Assembly (NCBI GenBank): GCA_964635055.1
Contig: CAZWMT010000023.1
Location: 21,435-85,434 of the forward strand
Reading direction: 5' to 3'
Source: JAEUJM01 sp964635055
GTDB taxonomy: Bacteria > Actinomycetota > Acidimicrobiia > Acidimicrobiales > DATDAH01
Length of the DNA stretch: 64,000 nucleotides
Every line of letters begins with the position of its first letter. Within the stretch, counting starts at the first letter, position 1. The notes under the pieces were generated by a model that made no database searches, was not told the origin of the DNA, and was given only the letters and a program-made list of their open reading frames with translations. Made by a program: the position numbers and the translations under genes. This document shows positions 43,777-51,381 of the stretch, piece by piece.

Positions 43777-44707
43777 TCAGCCCCCCTCCGAGGAGCGGCG
43801 GCCGGTCCGCCGCCCGAGCGCGGTGATCGACCTGCGCAGCGACCCTCCCGTCCGCCACCGTCAGAGCCGTGGGGTGCCACGCGAGCCCGACGCCCGGATG
43901 CGCGCCTACCGCGACCGCCCGGTGCGCCCGTCGGTCGACGAGGTGCCTCGCGGTCGGCCCTTCCTCGAGGTGGAGACCCTCGACGTGCTGGAGCGGGACG
44001 ACATCGCTCCGGCTGGGGACCCCACCTGGCGGGCCACGCGCGGCCCGGCGATCGAGGGGGCCGGCCTGTTCCCCGACACCGAGGCCCGCCCGCGCCGAGT
44101 CGGCGGGCCCTCGGATGACGCCTCCCACCTGCACGACGCCTCCCACCTGCACGACGCCTCCCACCTGGCCGTGGACCGACACGATGTCGGCGCCGCAGCG
44201 ACGCCTGCCACCGCGGTGACCCCCGCCTCCGGCGCCCGACGGGCCGGGCGCCGCGGGCGGCGTCGAGACGCGGCGGCGTCGGCCCACCACGCCCACGACC
44301 GCCGCCGAGTGGCGACGGACCGCCTCGTCGTGCGGCGGATGCGCCTGCGATCGGTCGCGAAGGTGGCGTTCACCTTCTACCTGTGCGTGTGGGCGGTGGT
44401 CGCCATCGCCGGCACCATCCTGTGGAGCATGGCCAACCAGCAGGGCTGGGTCACGGGCTGGACGGGGTTCCTCGTCGACATCGGGTTCTCCGACGCCACG
44501 GTGGACGGCCCCACCCTGGCGCGGGCATCGGCCACCGCGGGCGGGATCATGGTGGTCACGGCGACGCTGCTCACGGTGGCGGCCGCCTGCTTCTACAACC
44601 AGCTCGGTGGGCTGATCGGCGGCATCGAGGTGACGTTGGCGGCCCCCCGGCCGCGGCGCCGGCGCCGGCTCCGCCGGCATCGCCAGGAGACGCTCGACGC
44701 CGGCTGA
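43769..44707 (+). CDS. DUF3566 membrane protein with long basic, His-repeat N-terminal region
   Basis: 312 aa from TTG 43769, which overlaps the end of the ParA gene by 8 nt and has a perfect SD (GGAGG, 43758-43762) 6 nt before it; no ATG or GTG is so placed. Residues 1-190 are disordered and charged, with the hexapeptide DASHLH repeated (an exact 18-bp DNA repeat at 44117-44167) and an Arg-rich patch. The C-terminal 120 residues match DUF3566: VAKVAFTFYLCVWAVVAIAG, a long external loop, then CFYNQLGGLIGGIEVTL. DUF3566 proteins of other actinobacteria lie near gyrA and cell-division genes. Here it is translationally coupled to ParA and is its likely membrane partner. Confidence 0.8.
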   Translation: MADQPPSEERRPVRRPSAVIDLRSDPPVRHRQSRGVPREPDARMRAYRDRPVRPSVDEVPRGRPFLEVETLDVLERDDIAPAGDPTWRATRGPAIEGAGLFPDTEARPRRVGGPSDDASHLHDASHLHDASHLAVDRHDVGAAATPATAVTPASGARRAGRRGRRRDAAASAHHAHDRRRVATDRLVVRRMRLRSVAKVAFTFYLCVWAVVAIAGTILWSMANQQGWVTGWTGFLVDIGFSDATVDGPTLARASATAGGIMVVTATLLTVAAACFYNQLGGLIGGIEVTLAAPRPRRRRRLRRHRQETLDAG

Positions 44708-44811
44708 CGGGGAATACTCGCGCTTTGCCCGCCATCCCCGAGACTCCCGCCCGGGGAGCGCGACGCCCTGCGCTGCGGGCGGCATGAGGAGCGAGGACCG
44801 AGGAGCGATCC

Positions 44812-45498
44812 GTGAGCGAACGACGCCTGGTGGAGTTGAGCCACCCGATCCGTGACGGCATGGTCACCTACCCCGGTCTACCGGGCCCCGAGATCAGTGA
44901 CCACCTCAGCCGGGCCGACGCGGTGGCCAACTACGCCGAGGGCACCACCTTCCAGATCGGGCGCATCACGATGGTGTCCAACACCGGCACCTACCTGGAC
45001 ACGCCGTTCCACCGCTTCGAGGGCGGTGACGACCTGTCGATGATGGGCCTCGAGCGTCTCGCCGACCTCGAGGGCGTGATGATCGACGCGTCGGGCCGGA
45101 CCACGCGCGCGCTCGACGTCGACCTGCTGGACGGCGCCGAGGTGGCGGGTCGTGCGGTGCTGCTCCGCACGGGGTGGGACCGGCACTGGGAGACCGACGC
45201 CTACGCCGTCGCGGCGCCCTTCGTCACCGCAGACCTGGGCCGGGCGCTCGTCGACCAGGGCGTGGCCCTGGTCGGCATCGACTCGGTGAACATCGACGAC
45301 ATCAGTCCCGGCTCGGGGGGCGAGCGGCCGGTGCACACCGCCTTGTTGGACGCGGGAATCCCGATCGTCGAGCACCTGCGGGGCCTCGAGGCCCTGCCGC
45401 CATCGGGCTTCCGGTTCCACGCCGCCCCGCCCCTGGTGGCCGGCATGGGCACGTTCCCGGTGCGGGCGTACGCAATCGTCGCCGGCGTCGCCCCGTGA
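44812..45498 (+). CDS. Cyclase-family (kynurenine formamidase-like) hydrolase with altered metal motif
   Basis: 228 aa. VELSHPIRDGMVTYPGLPGP and AVLLRTGWDRHW are landmarks of the cyclase/KynB family, which hydrolyses N-formylkynurenine and similar amides. The zinc signature normally reads H-x-G-T-H-x-D-x-P-x-H; here it is NTGTYLDTPFH, so the first two His are Asn and Tyr. The enzyme may use another metal set or have lost catalysis. RBS GAGGAG sits 6 nt before GTG 44812. It is followed by soxR on the same strand. Confidence 0.8.
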   Translation: MSERRLVELSHPIRDGMVTYPGLPGPEISDHLSRADAVANYAEGTTFQIGRITMVSNTGTYLDTPFHRFEGGDDLSMMGLERLADLEGVMIDASGRTTRALDVDLLDGAEVAGRAVLLRTGWDRHWETDAYAVAAPFVTADLGRALVDQGVALVGIDSVNIDDISPGSGGERPVHTALLDAGIPIVEHLRGLEALPPSGFRFHAAPPLVAGMGTFPVRAYAIVAGVAP

Positions 45499-45515
45499 CG
45501 CCGGCGAAGTTGAAG

Positions 45516-45521
45516 TAATCT
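45516..45521 (+). promoter_or_regulatory. Putative -10 element (TAATCT) of soxR
   Basis: TAATCT ends 8 nt before GTG 45530, consistent with a leaderless or nearly leaderless mRNA. Confidence 0.45.
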
Positions 45522-45529
45522 CGAGGTTC

Positions 45530-45988
45530 GTGACCACGACCGACGAGCTGTCGATCGGCGCCGTCGCCGAGCGCTCCGGGCTTGCCGTGTCGGCCCTACG
45601 GTTCTACGAGGACCGGGGCCTCATCACCGCCGAGCGCACCGACGGCGGTCAGCGCCGGTACCACCGCGACGTCCTGCGACGGCTGGCGTTCATCTCGGTG
45701 GCACAGCGGGTGGGGCTGACCCTGGCCGAGATCGGTGAGGCGCTCGACACGCTGCCCGCGAACGCCGGCCCGATGGGCGAGGAGTGGTCGCGGCTGTCCG
45801 CCTCGTGGCGCCCCCTGCTCGACGAGCGCATCGCGTTGCTGGAAGGACTGCGCGACGAGCTCGATTCCTGCATCGGCTGCGGCTGCCTCTCGCTCGAACG
45901 CTGCGCCCTGTACAACCCCGACGACCGGGCCCGCACCCTCGGGACCGGACCCCGCTACCTGCTCGGCGACACCGCACCCGAACCCTGA
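45530..45988 (+). CDS. soxR: SoxR-type redox-sensing MerR regulator
   Basis: 152 aa. The MerR helix-turn-helix is LSIGAVAERSGLAVSALRFYEDRGL, followed by a dimerisation helix and the [2Fe-2S] motif CIGCGCLSLERC (C-x2-C-x-C-x5-C) near 118-129, all four Cys intact. SoxR activates genes when its cluster is oxidised by redox-cycling compounds or nitric oxide. Its position directly upstream of a copper nitrite reductase makes nitric-oxide-related control attractive, but the palindrome in front of that gene does not look like a SoxR box. Confidence 0.92.
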   Translation: MTTTDELSIGAVAERSGLAVSALRFYEDRGLITAERTDGGQRRYHRDVLRRLAFISVAQRVGLTLAEIGEALDTLPANAGPMGEEWSRLSASWRPLLDERIALLEGLRDELDSCIGCGCLSLERCALYNPDDRARTLGTGPRYLLGDTAPEP

Positions 45989-46041
45989 GGGCCTTCGCCG
46001 AGTGCGTCGAAAGGGACCAACGGCCCTAACCCGTCCCGTCC

Positions 46042-46068
46042 AGTTCTTTAGTCTGCGACTATAGAACT
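46042..46068. promoter_or_regulatory. 12-3-12 inverted repeat before the nitrite reductase gene
   Basis: AGTTCTTTAGTC (46042-46053) and GACTATAGAACT (46057-46068) are inverted copies with a single mismatch around TGC. The element is strikingly AT-rich for this genome and ends 19 bp before the ATG, overlapping the likely promoter. The long symmetric arms with a 3-bp centre resemble Rrf2-family (NsrR/RsrR/IscR) sites. The regulator gene is not next to it. Confidence 0.6.
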
Positions 46069-46087
46069 TAGGGACTGAGGAGGACGC

Positions 46088-47497
46088 ATGACATCCGACA
46101 CCGATCGCCCGCCAACCCGCTCCGACGCCGGCTGGTTCGCCGTCGTCTCGGTGTTGGCGGTGCTCGCGCTCGCCGTGGGGATCATCGCCATCGTGACGCG
46201 ACCGGACAGCAGCAGTGCCACGTCCGCCACCGGCGGGGGAGGCACACAGACCGTGGACGTGACCCTGACCGAGTTCTCCATCGAGCCGGCCACCATCGCG
46301 GTCGACCCGGGCACCGAACTGATCGTGAACGTCACCAACGACGGGGCCATGGCCCATGACCTCAAACTGAACGGTGAGACGGGGACCGAGCTGCTCGACC
46401 CCGGCGCCACCGTCGAGGGCATCAACATGGGGACGATCACCGAGGACACACTGGCGTGGTGCACCGTGCCCGGTCACCGCGAGTCCGGTATGGAGATGTC
46501 CATCACCGTCGCCGGGGCAACCGGGGGCACGGCCCACTCGGTGTCCGCCGACCCGACCGCGACCGGCGCCACCATCGACCCCGAGGCCACGCCCGAAGCC
46601 GACTGGGAGGCCTTCGACCCCACGCTCGACCCGGCGCCCGGTGCCACAGAGCACGAGATCACTCTGCATGCGGTCGAGGCCGAGGTCGAGGTGGCGCCCG
46701 GGGTCACCCAAGAGGCCTGGACCTTCGTCGAGGGTGAGGGCGACGACCAGGGCACCCCCCGGATGGGTGGGCCCATCCTGCGCGGCAACGTGGGCGACCT
46801 GTTCACCGTGACCCTGGTCAACGACGGTGGGATCGACCACTCGATCGACTTCCACGCCAGCCGGGTGGCCTGGGACGACGAGATGCGCTCGATCGCCCCC
46901 GGCGAGTCGCTCGTCTACCAGTTCCGCGCCCAGTACGCCGGCGCCTTCATGTACCACTGCGGCACCGCCCCGGCGCTGCACCACATCGGCAACGGGATGT
47001 ACGGCGCCATCATCATCGACCCGCCGAACCTGCCCGCGGTCGACCACGAGTTCGTGGTGGTGCAGTCCGAGCTCTACCTGGGCGACCAGGGCCAGCCCGG
47101 CGACCTGACCAAGATGACGAACGCCGACTGGGACGCCGTGGTGTTCAACGGGTACTACAACCAGTACAAGTTCTCCCCCATCCGCGTCGAGGCCGACGAG
47201 CGCATCCGGGTGTGGGTCATCGACGACGGCCCGTCGGAGAACTCGGCGTTCCACATCGTCGGCACGATCTTCGACACCGTGTGGAAGGAAGGCAGCTACC
47301 TGCTGCGGCCAGACGCCACCAACGGCGGCTCCCAGGTGCTCGACCTGCAACCCGCCCAGGGTGGGTTCGTGGAGTTCAGCTTCGCCGAGGAGGGCTTCTA
47401 CCCGATGGTCACCCACAAGTTCGCCAACGTGGGACGAGGGGCCCTGGGCCTCTTCCAGGCCGGCGACGTCGAGCTGCCGGCATCTGGGGGGCACTGA
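46088..47497 (+). CDS. nirK: Copper-containing nitrite reductase with an N-terminal fused cupredoxin
   Basis: 469 aa. A signal anchor (15-37) leads to an extra cupredoxin domain with type-1 copper ligands His90, Cys125, His130 and Met135. The two NirK cupredoxin domains follow. Type-1 ligands are His251, Cys291, His299 and Met304; type-2 ligands His256, His290 and His443; and the catalytic Asp254 (HSIDFH) and His389 (AFHIVG) are also present. All residues needed to reduce nitrite to nitric oxide are there, and the fused cupredoxin probably delivers electrons, as in Hyphomicrobium-type NirK. RBS GGAGGA is 4 nt before the ATG. The enzyme should face outside the membrane. Confidence 0.85.
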   Translation: MTSDTDRPPTRSDAGWFAVVSVLAVLALAVGIIAIVTRPDSSSATSATGGGGTQTVDVTLTEFSIEPATIAVDPGTELIVNVTNDGAMAHDLKLNGETGTELLDPGATVEGINMGTITEDTLAWCTVPGHRESGMEMSITVAGATGGTAHSVSADPTATGATIDPEATPEADWEAFDPTLDPAPGATEHEITLHAVEAEVEVAPGVTQEAWTFVEGEGDDQGTPRMGGPILRGNVGDLFTVTLVNDGGIDHSIDFHASRVAWDDEMRSIAPGESLVYQFRAQYAGAFMYHCGTAPALHHIGNGMYGAIIIDPPNLPAVDHEFVVVQSELYLGDQGQPGDLTKMTNADWDAVVFNGYYNQYKFSPIRVEADERIRVWVIDDGPSENSAFHIVGTIFDTVWKEGSYLLRPDATNGGSQVLDLQPAQGGFVEFSFAEEGFYPMVTHKFANVGRGALGLFQAGDVELPASGGH

Positions 47498-47621
47498 CCG
47501 CCGCACCAGGTGGGGCGCGGGGGGACTGCGACCCACTCCCACCGGCGGGTCGGCCGCACCGGGCGACCGGGCGGTCGACCCGCTCGCGGGTGGTGACCGG
47601 CGTGGCGCGAAGCTGGGTGCC

Positions 47622-48128
47622 ATGCGCTTCGGCCTCGACCCCGAGCGGTCCACGCTCACCATCCACGCCACCTCCAGCATCCACCCCATCGACACCACCA
47701 CCACCGTCACCGGCTGGATCGAGCTGGATGTGTCCGCGGACGGCACGCCGGCAGCCGAACAGGTGCCCGCCGCCGAGATCGAACTGGCCCTGGGCGAGAT
47801 GCGGTCGGGGAACCCCCTCGTCGACCGTGAGGCCGAGCGGCGGCTCGACGTCCGCCGGCACCCGACCGTGCACGGTGTGCTGACCGAGCTCGGCGCGCCT
47901 GACGCCGACGGCCGCAGGGTGGGTGCGGGCGACCTCACCTTCCACGGCGTCACCCGCCGGATCACGGGCGAGCTGTCGATCGCCGTCGTCGACGGCGGCC
48001 TGCACCTCACCGGCCACACCGAACTGGACGTGACCGACTTCGGCGTGCAGCCGCCCAGCCTGCTCGTGGTGAAGGTGCACCGAGAGGTGCGGGTCGAGCT
48101 CGATGCCTACGCGTCCTCCGGCGACTGA
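47622..48128 (+). CDS. YceI-family lipocalin-like protein, cytoplasmic form
   Basis: 168 aa. FGLDPERSTLTIHATSSIHPI and DLTFHGVTRRITGELSI are the YceI core. Family members bind polyisoprenoids or other long lipids; most carry a signal peptide, which is absent here. ATG 47622 gives the usual length. It stands 124 bp downstream of the nitrite reductase on the same strand, but nothing else connects the two. Confidence 0.8.
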   Translation: MRFGLDPERSTLTIHATSSIHPIDTTTTVTGWIELDVSADGTPAAEQVPAAEIELALGEMRSGNPLVDREAERRLDVRRHPTVHGVLTELGAPDADGRRVGAGDLTFHGVTRRITGELSIAVVDGGLHLTGHTELDVTDFGVQPPSLLVVKVHREVRVELDAYASSGD

Positions 48129-48172
48129 GGTCTGATCCGAGGCCGGCGCGAGGCCCGGCGCGGGCCGGTCCG

Positions 48173-48178
48173 TAGCCT
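48173..48178 (+). promoter_or_regulatory. Putative -10 element (TAGCCT) for a leaderless PIG-L deacetylase mRNA
   Basis: TAGCCT ends 8 nt before ATG 48187. Confidence 0.5.
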
Positions 48179-48186
48179 GGGACCCG

Positions 48187-48933
48187 ATGATCACGATCAC
48201 GGGCATGGACCTCAACGCCGAGCCGGAGGTCCCCAAGCGGGCACTGGTGGTGTCGGCCCACCCTGACGACGTCGACTTCGGCGCCTCCGGCACCGTGGCC
48301 CGCCTTCGGGACGCGGGCACGGACGTGAGCTACTGCATCGTCACCGACGGCGACGCCGGCGAGGCACCCGAGGACGTGGCCCGCGCCGACGTCGGCGCAC
48401 TGCGCCGGGACGAGCAGCGGGCCGCGGCCGAGGCCGTCGGTGTGCGCGCCGACGACGTGCACTTCCTCGGCTACGCGGACGGGCGCCTCCAGGTGACGCT
48501 CGACCTGCGCCGCGACCTGTCGCGGGTCATCCGAGCGCTCGAGCCCGAGGTGGTGCTGTGCCAATCGCCCGAGCGCCGCTGGGACCGGGTGTTCGCCAGC
48601 CATCCCGACCACCTGGCCGCCGGCGAGGCCACCCTGCAGGCGGTGTACCCCGATGCCCGAAACCCCTACGCCCACCCCGAGCTGGCCCGTGGCGGCCTCG
48701 GAGCGCACACGGTGCGGGAGGTGTGGGTGTTCGCCCACCCGCAGGCCAACCGGTACGTCGACATCACCGACACCTTCGACCGCAAGCTGGCGGCGCTGCG
48801 CGCCCACGCCAGCCAGACGAGCCACGTCGACCTCGACGCGCTGCTCGGTGGGTGGACCGCCGCCACCGCGGCCGAGGGCGGCCTGCCCGAGGGTCGCCGG
48901 GCCGAGGCCTTCTTCACCTGTCACACCGGTTGA
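48187..48933 (+). CDS. PIG-L/LmbE-family deacetylase
   Basis: 248 aa zinc-dependent N-acetylglucosamine-type deacetylase. VVSAHPDDVDFGASGTVARL is the AHPDD zinc motif near 25, and FASHPDHLAAGEATL supplies the third zinc-binding His. In actinobacteria this family includes MshB and Mca of mycothiol metabolism, antibiotic-conjugate amidases and glycolipid deacetylases; this protein is shorter than MshB and Mca (about 290-300), so I do not assign it. It is followed 6 bp later by an MDR reductase, likely cotranscribed. Confidence 0.87.
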   Translation: MITITGMDLNAEPEVPKRALVVSAHPDDVDFGASGTVARLRDAGTDVSYCIVTDGDAGEAPEDVARADVGALRRDEQRAAAEAVGVRADDVHFLGYADGRLQVTLDLRRDLSRVIRALEPEVVLCQSPERRWDRVFASHPDHLAAGEATLQAVYPDARNPYAHPELARGGLGAHTVREVWVFAHPQANRYVDITDTFDRKLAALRAHASQTSHVDLDALLGGWTAATAAEGGLPEGRRAEAFFTCHTG

Positions 48934-48939
48934 TCGAGC

Positions 48940-49962
48940 ATGAACCGTCAACTCACGTTGGCCCGCCGGCCCGAGGGACTGGTCGGCGCCGACGACTTCG
49001 CCCTGGTCGAACGTCCCCGCCCGACCCTCGAGGAGGGCGAGGCGCTGATGCGCACGGTGTACCTGTCGATCGACCCCACCGTGCGCACCTGGATCTCCGA
49101 GGCCCGCAGCTACTTCCCACCGGTGGCCCTCGGCGAGGTGGTGCGTTGCTCGGGCACGGGTGTGATCGTCGAGACCAGGTGCGACGCCTACGCGGTGGGC
49201 GATCGGGTGTACGGGCTCTCGGGCTGGCAGGACTACGCCGTTGTCCGCGACGACGTGTTCACCACGACGCTGGCCCCCGACGCCGACCTGTTGCCGGCCC
49301 TCGGCGTGTTCGGCAACAACGGGCTCACCGCCTACATCGGCATGGTGGACGTGGGCGGCCTCGACCTGGACGGCGCGAGCGCGGGGGCCACCGTGGTGGT
49401 GTCGGCGGCGGCCGGCGCCACCGGCTCGATCGCGGGTCAGATCGCCCACCTCCTGGGCTGCCGGGTGGTGGGAATCGCCGGCCGCGACGACAAGTGCGCC
49501 TGGGTGGTGGACGAGTTGGGCTTCGACGCCTGCGTGAACCATCGGGACCCGGACTTCGCCGGACAACTGCGGGCGGCCACTCCCGACCGCGTGGACGTGT
49601 ACTTCGACAACGTGGGCGGACCGGTGCTCGACACCGTGCTGAAGCGCCTCGCCCCCCACGGCCGGGTGGTGCTCTGCGGCGCCATCGCCGTCTACAACGC
49701 CGCCCACAAGCCGCCCGGGCCGGCCAACTACCTCGAGCTCATCACCCAACGGGGGACCATGGTGGGCTTCAACGCCTTCGACCACTGGGACCGCTTCGCC
49801 GAGATCGCGGACCGGCTGGCGACGTGGACCCACGAAGGCCGCCTCGTGCACCGCGAGCACGTGATCGGCGGCCTCGAGCGTGCACCGGAAGCGCTCAACA
49901 TGCTCTTCACCGGTGACAACCTCGGCAAGCTGGTCGTGCAGGTGTCCGACCCGCCCACCTGA
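48940..49962 (+). CDS. Zinc-free MDR-family NADP-dependent oxidoreductase (CurA/leukotriene reductase-like)
   Basis: 340 aa. LSIDPTVRTWISEARSYFPP and GEVVRCSGTGVIVET are the family N-terminus; VVVSAAAGATGSIAGQIAHL is the cofactor loop (AxxGxxG), and VDVYFDNVGGPVLDTVL and YNAAHKPPGPANYLELI the C-terminal landmarks. No zinc-binding Cys cluster. Such enzymes reduce alpha,beta-unsaturated ketones or aldehydes with NADPH. It begins 6 bp after the deacetylase gene and converges on the ferric-reductase-like gene. Confidence 0.87.
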   Translation: MNRQLTLARRPEGLVGADDFALVERPRPTLEEGEALMRTVYLSIDPTVRTWISEARSYFPPVALGEVVRCSGTGVIVETRCDAYAVGDRVYGLSGWQDYAVVRDDVFTTTLAPDADLLPALGVFGNNGLTAYIGMVDVGGLDLDGASAGATVVVSAAAGATGSIAGQIAHLLGCRVVGIAGRDDKCAWVVDELGFDACVNHRDPDFAGQLRAATPDRVDVYFDNVGGPVLDTVLKRLAPHGRVVLCGAIAVYNAAHKPPGPANYLELITQRGTMVGFNAFDHWDRFAEIADRLATWTHEGRLVHREHVIGGLERAPEALNMLFTGDNLGKLVVQVSDPPT

Positions 49963-49980
49963 CCGGACCAGGATCCGGGA

Positions 49981-50874
49981 TCAGAAGGCGGTGCGGCCGG
50001 CGCTGACCGGCGGAGGTGCCGACACCGCGCCCTCGTCGGCCGGACGTACCGGGGGTGTCGGGGGTGTCGGCGGTGCAGGGGGTGCAGGGGGTGTCGGACA
50101 GGCCTGGCGGGCCTGGCGGGCCGGGGCGTAGCCAACGGGGCGCAGCATCACGTCGCACGGCACGGGTGGGGCCGACGGACGAAGCCGTACCGCCGGGTCC
50201 GGTCCGGACGGCGCCGGCGCGGGCCCGGCCGCCGGTCGAGCCGACGCACCGGGCGCCGGCGGGACCGGTCGAGCGGAGGGCGACGGCCGGGTGGCACCGC
50301 GAGCGGGCGGAGGGCTCGTCGGTACGGCGCCCTGGGCGACCAGGTCGGCCTGGCGGGCGGCCTGGTCGAGGCGGACGAACGAGAGCATGGCCACCATGGC
50401 CACCACGACGACGACGGTGGCGACCGCGAACGTGGTGGTGGCGTCGGTCCCGGCGGCCAGGCCGTGCACCGTGGCCAGCACGAACACCGGGAAGCTCAGG
50501 TAGTGCACGCTGCGCCACACCTTCTTGGGCAGCCATCGCCGGGCCAGGGCGGTGCCCTCGACGGCCAGCAGCAGGTAGAACGCCACCACGCCCCAGGCCA
50601 CGGCCGACGGGTCCCAGTCCGAGGCAAAGGGCACGAGCACGTCGCTCACGCCGAAGTGGGTGTAGCTGTCCAGCACGAGGCCCGCGATGTGGACCCCGAT
50701 GAAGACCATCGTGAGGGTTCCCAGCCACTGGTGCAGGTCGAGCAGCCAGTTGGGCCGGGGGCGCTTGCCGAACACCTTGGTCGACAGGGCGAGGCCCCAG
50801 AGGACGCTGGCGGCCAGCAGTGCCCACGAGACGATGCCGGCCGACCGGGCCACGTACCACCACAGCTGGTCCAT
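49981..50874 (-). CDS. Ferric-reductase-like heme membrane protein with a long Pro-rich tail
   Basis: 297 aa. Residues 1-185 hold five or six helices with His residues placed as in the ferric reductase/MsrQ-like cytochrome family (LDLHQWLGTLTMVFIGVHIAGL and VHYLSFPVFVLATVHGLAAG), which suggests two b-type hemes. The last 110 residues are a Pro/Ala-rich cytoplasmic tail (CPTPPAPPAPPTPPTPP). ATG 50874 overlaps the stop of the upstream gene by one base (TGATG), so translation is coupled. It would pass electrons across the membrane to ferric iron or an exported acceptor. Confidence 0.75.
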   Translation of the reverse strand: MDQLWWYVARSAGIVSWALLAASVLWGLALSTKVFGKRPRPNWLLDLHQWLGTLTMVFIGVHIAGLVLDSYTHFGVSDVLVPFASDWDPSAVAWGVVAFYLLLAVEGTALARRWLPKKVWRSVHYLSFPVFVLATVHGLAAGTDATTTFAVATVVVVVAMVAMLSFVRLDQAARQADLVAQGAVPTSPPPARGATRPSPSARPVPPAPGASARPAAGPAPAPSGPDPAVRLRPSAPPVPCDVMLRPVGYAPARQARQACPTPPAPPAPPTPPTPPVRPADEGAVSAPPPVSAGRTAF

Positions 50875-51293
50875 CACGACCCTCCGCTGTTCGTGTCGGG
50901 CGATGTCTGCCCGCCGAACGGCGCCGGGGTGGCGCCGCCGAACTGGTCATCGGGGCTCGAGAACTGGTCCGTCCCGCCGAACTGGTCGCCGTCGCCGAAC
51001 TGGTCCGTGCCACCGAACTGGTCGGTCCCACCGGAACCGTCCGGTGGGGCGAACGGCTGCTGTTGTGAGGCACTGCCGCCGTCGGCCACCACGGGGGTGG
51101 CGGGCGTGGACGAACCGTCGTCGGCCATGTTGGCCACGACCAGGCCCACGCCGATGCCCGCGAACGCACCGGCGCTGACCGCGGCGGCGATCCGGCGGGC
51201 CCGGTGGGCGGGCGCCTGCCGGTGCGTGGGGTCGGGAGTGGTGGAGGGGTCGGGAGGAGGTGTCAGGTTGGGAGGAGGGGTCAGGTCGGTCAC
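50874..51293 (-). CDS. Membrane-anchored protein with Asp-Gln-Phe repeats
   Basis: 139 aa. A Pro/Thr-rich cytoplasmic N-terminus (LTPPPNLTPPPDPSTTPDP), a basic stretch, one helix (IAAAVSAGAFAGIGVGLVV) and an external tail in which DQFGG/DGDQFGG recurs four or five times. I know no family. Translational coupling to the ferric-reductase-like gene suggests that the repeat tail docks with that system. GTG 51293 follows AAGGTGG by 6 nt. The repeats in the coding DNA are imperfect, so selection rather than recent slippage maintains them. Confidence 0.65.
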   Translation of the reverse strand: MTDLTPPPNLTPPPDPSTTPDPTHRQAPAHRARRIAAAVSAGAFAGIGVGLVVANMADDGSSTPATPVVADGGSASQQQPFAPPDGSGGTDQFGGTDQFGDGDQFGGTDQFSSPDDQFGGATPAPFGGQTSPDTNSGGS

Positions 51294-51316
51294 GAGGCCA
51301 CCTTGACGGCCGGCGC

Positions 51317-51360
51317 TTAAAGGACGCTGAAAGGTCCCTCAGAGTTCCCTCCGAACCCGC
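51317..51360. promoter_or_regulatory. Four 11-bp direct repeats in a divergent promoter region
   Basis: The units TTAAAGGACGC, TGAAAGGTCCC, TCAGAGTTCCC and TCCGAACCCGC follow one another without gaps; neighbouring units agree at 8, 8 and 6 of 11 positions. The array is between the divergent ferric-reductase operon and the methyltransferase gene and looks like an OmpR/PhoP-type response-regulator box. Confidence 0.45.
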
Positions 51361-51381
51361 GTGGTGACACAGTGGCCCCCG

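Noticed and set aside
43769..44707. ParA with neighbour taken as a plasmid partition (ParAB) locus
   Set aside because: The neighbour is a membrane DUF3566 protein, not ParB; no parS-like repeats or replication gene were seen.
45496..45530. SoxR box in the soxR promoter
   Set aside because: Only scattered agreement with known SoxR dyads; no convincing symmetric element.
45596..48019. Long minus-strand open frame opposite soxR, nirK and yceI
   Set aside because: It crosses three real genes and the promoter palindrome, and contains no domain.
49963..49978. Small CCGGA/TCCGG dyad between convergent genes as a terminator
   Set aside because: Only a 5-bp stem, too weak to claim in such GC-rich DNA.
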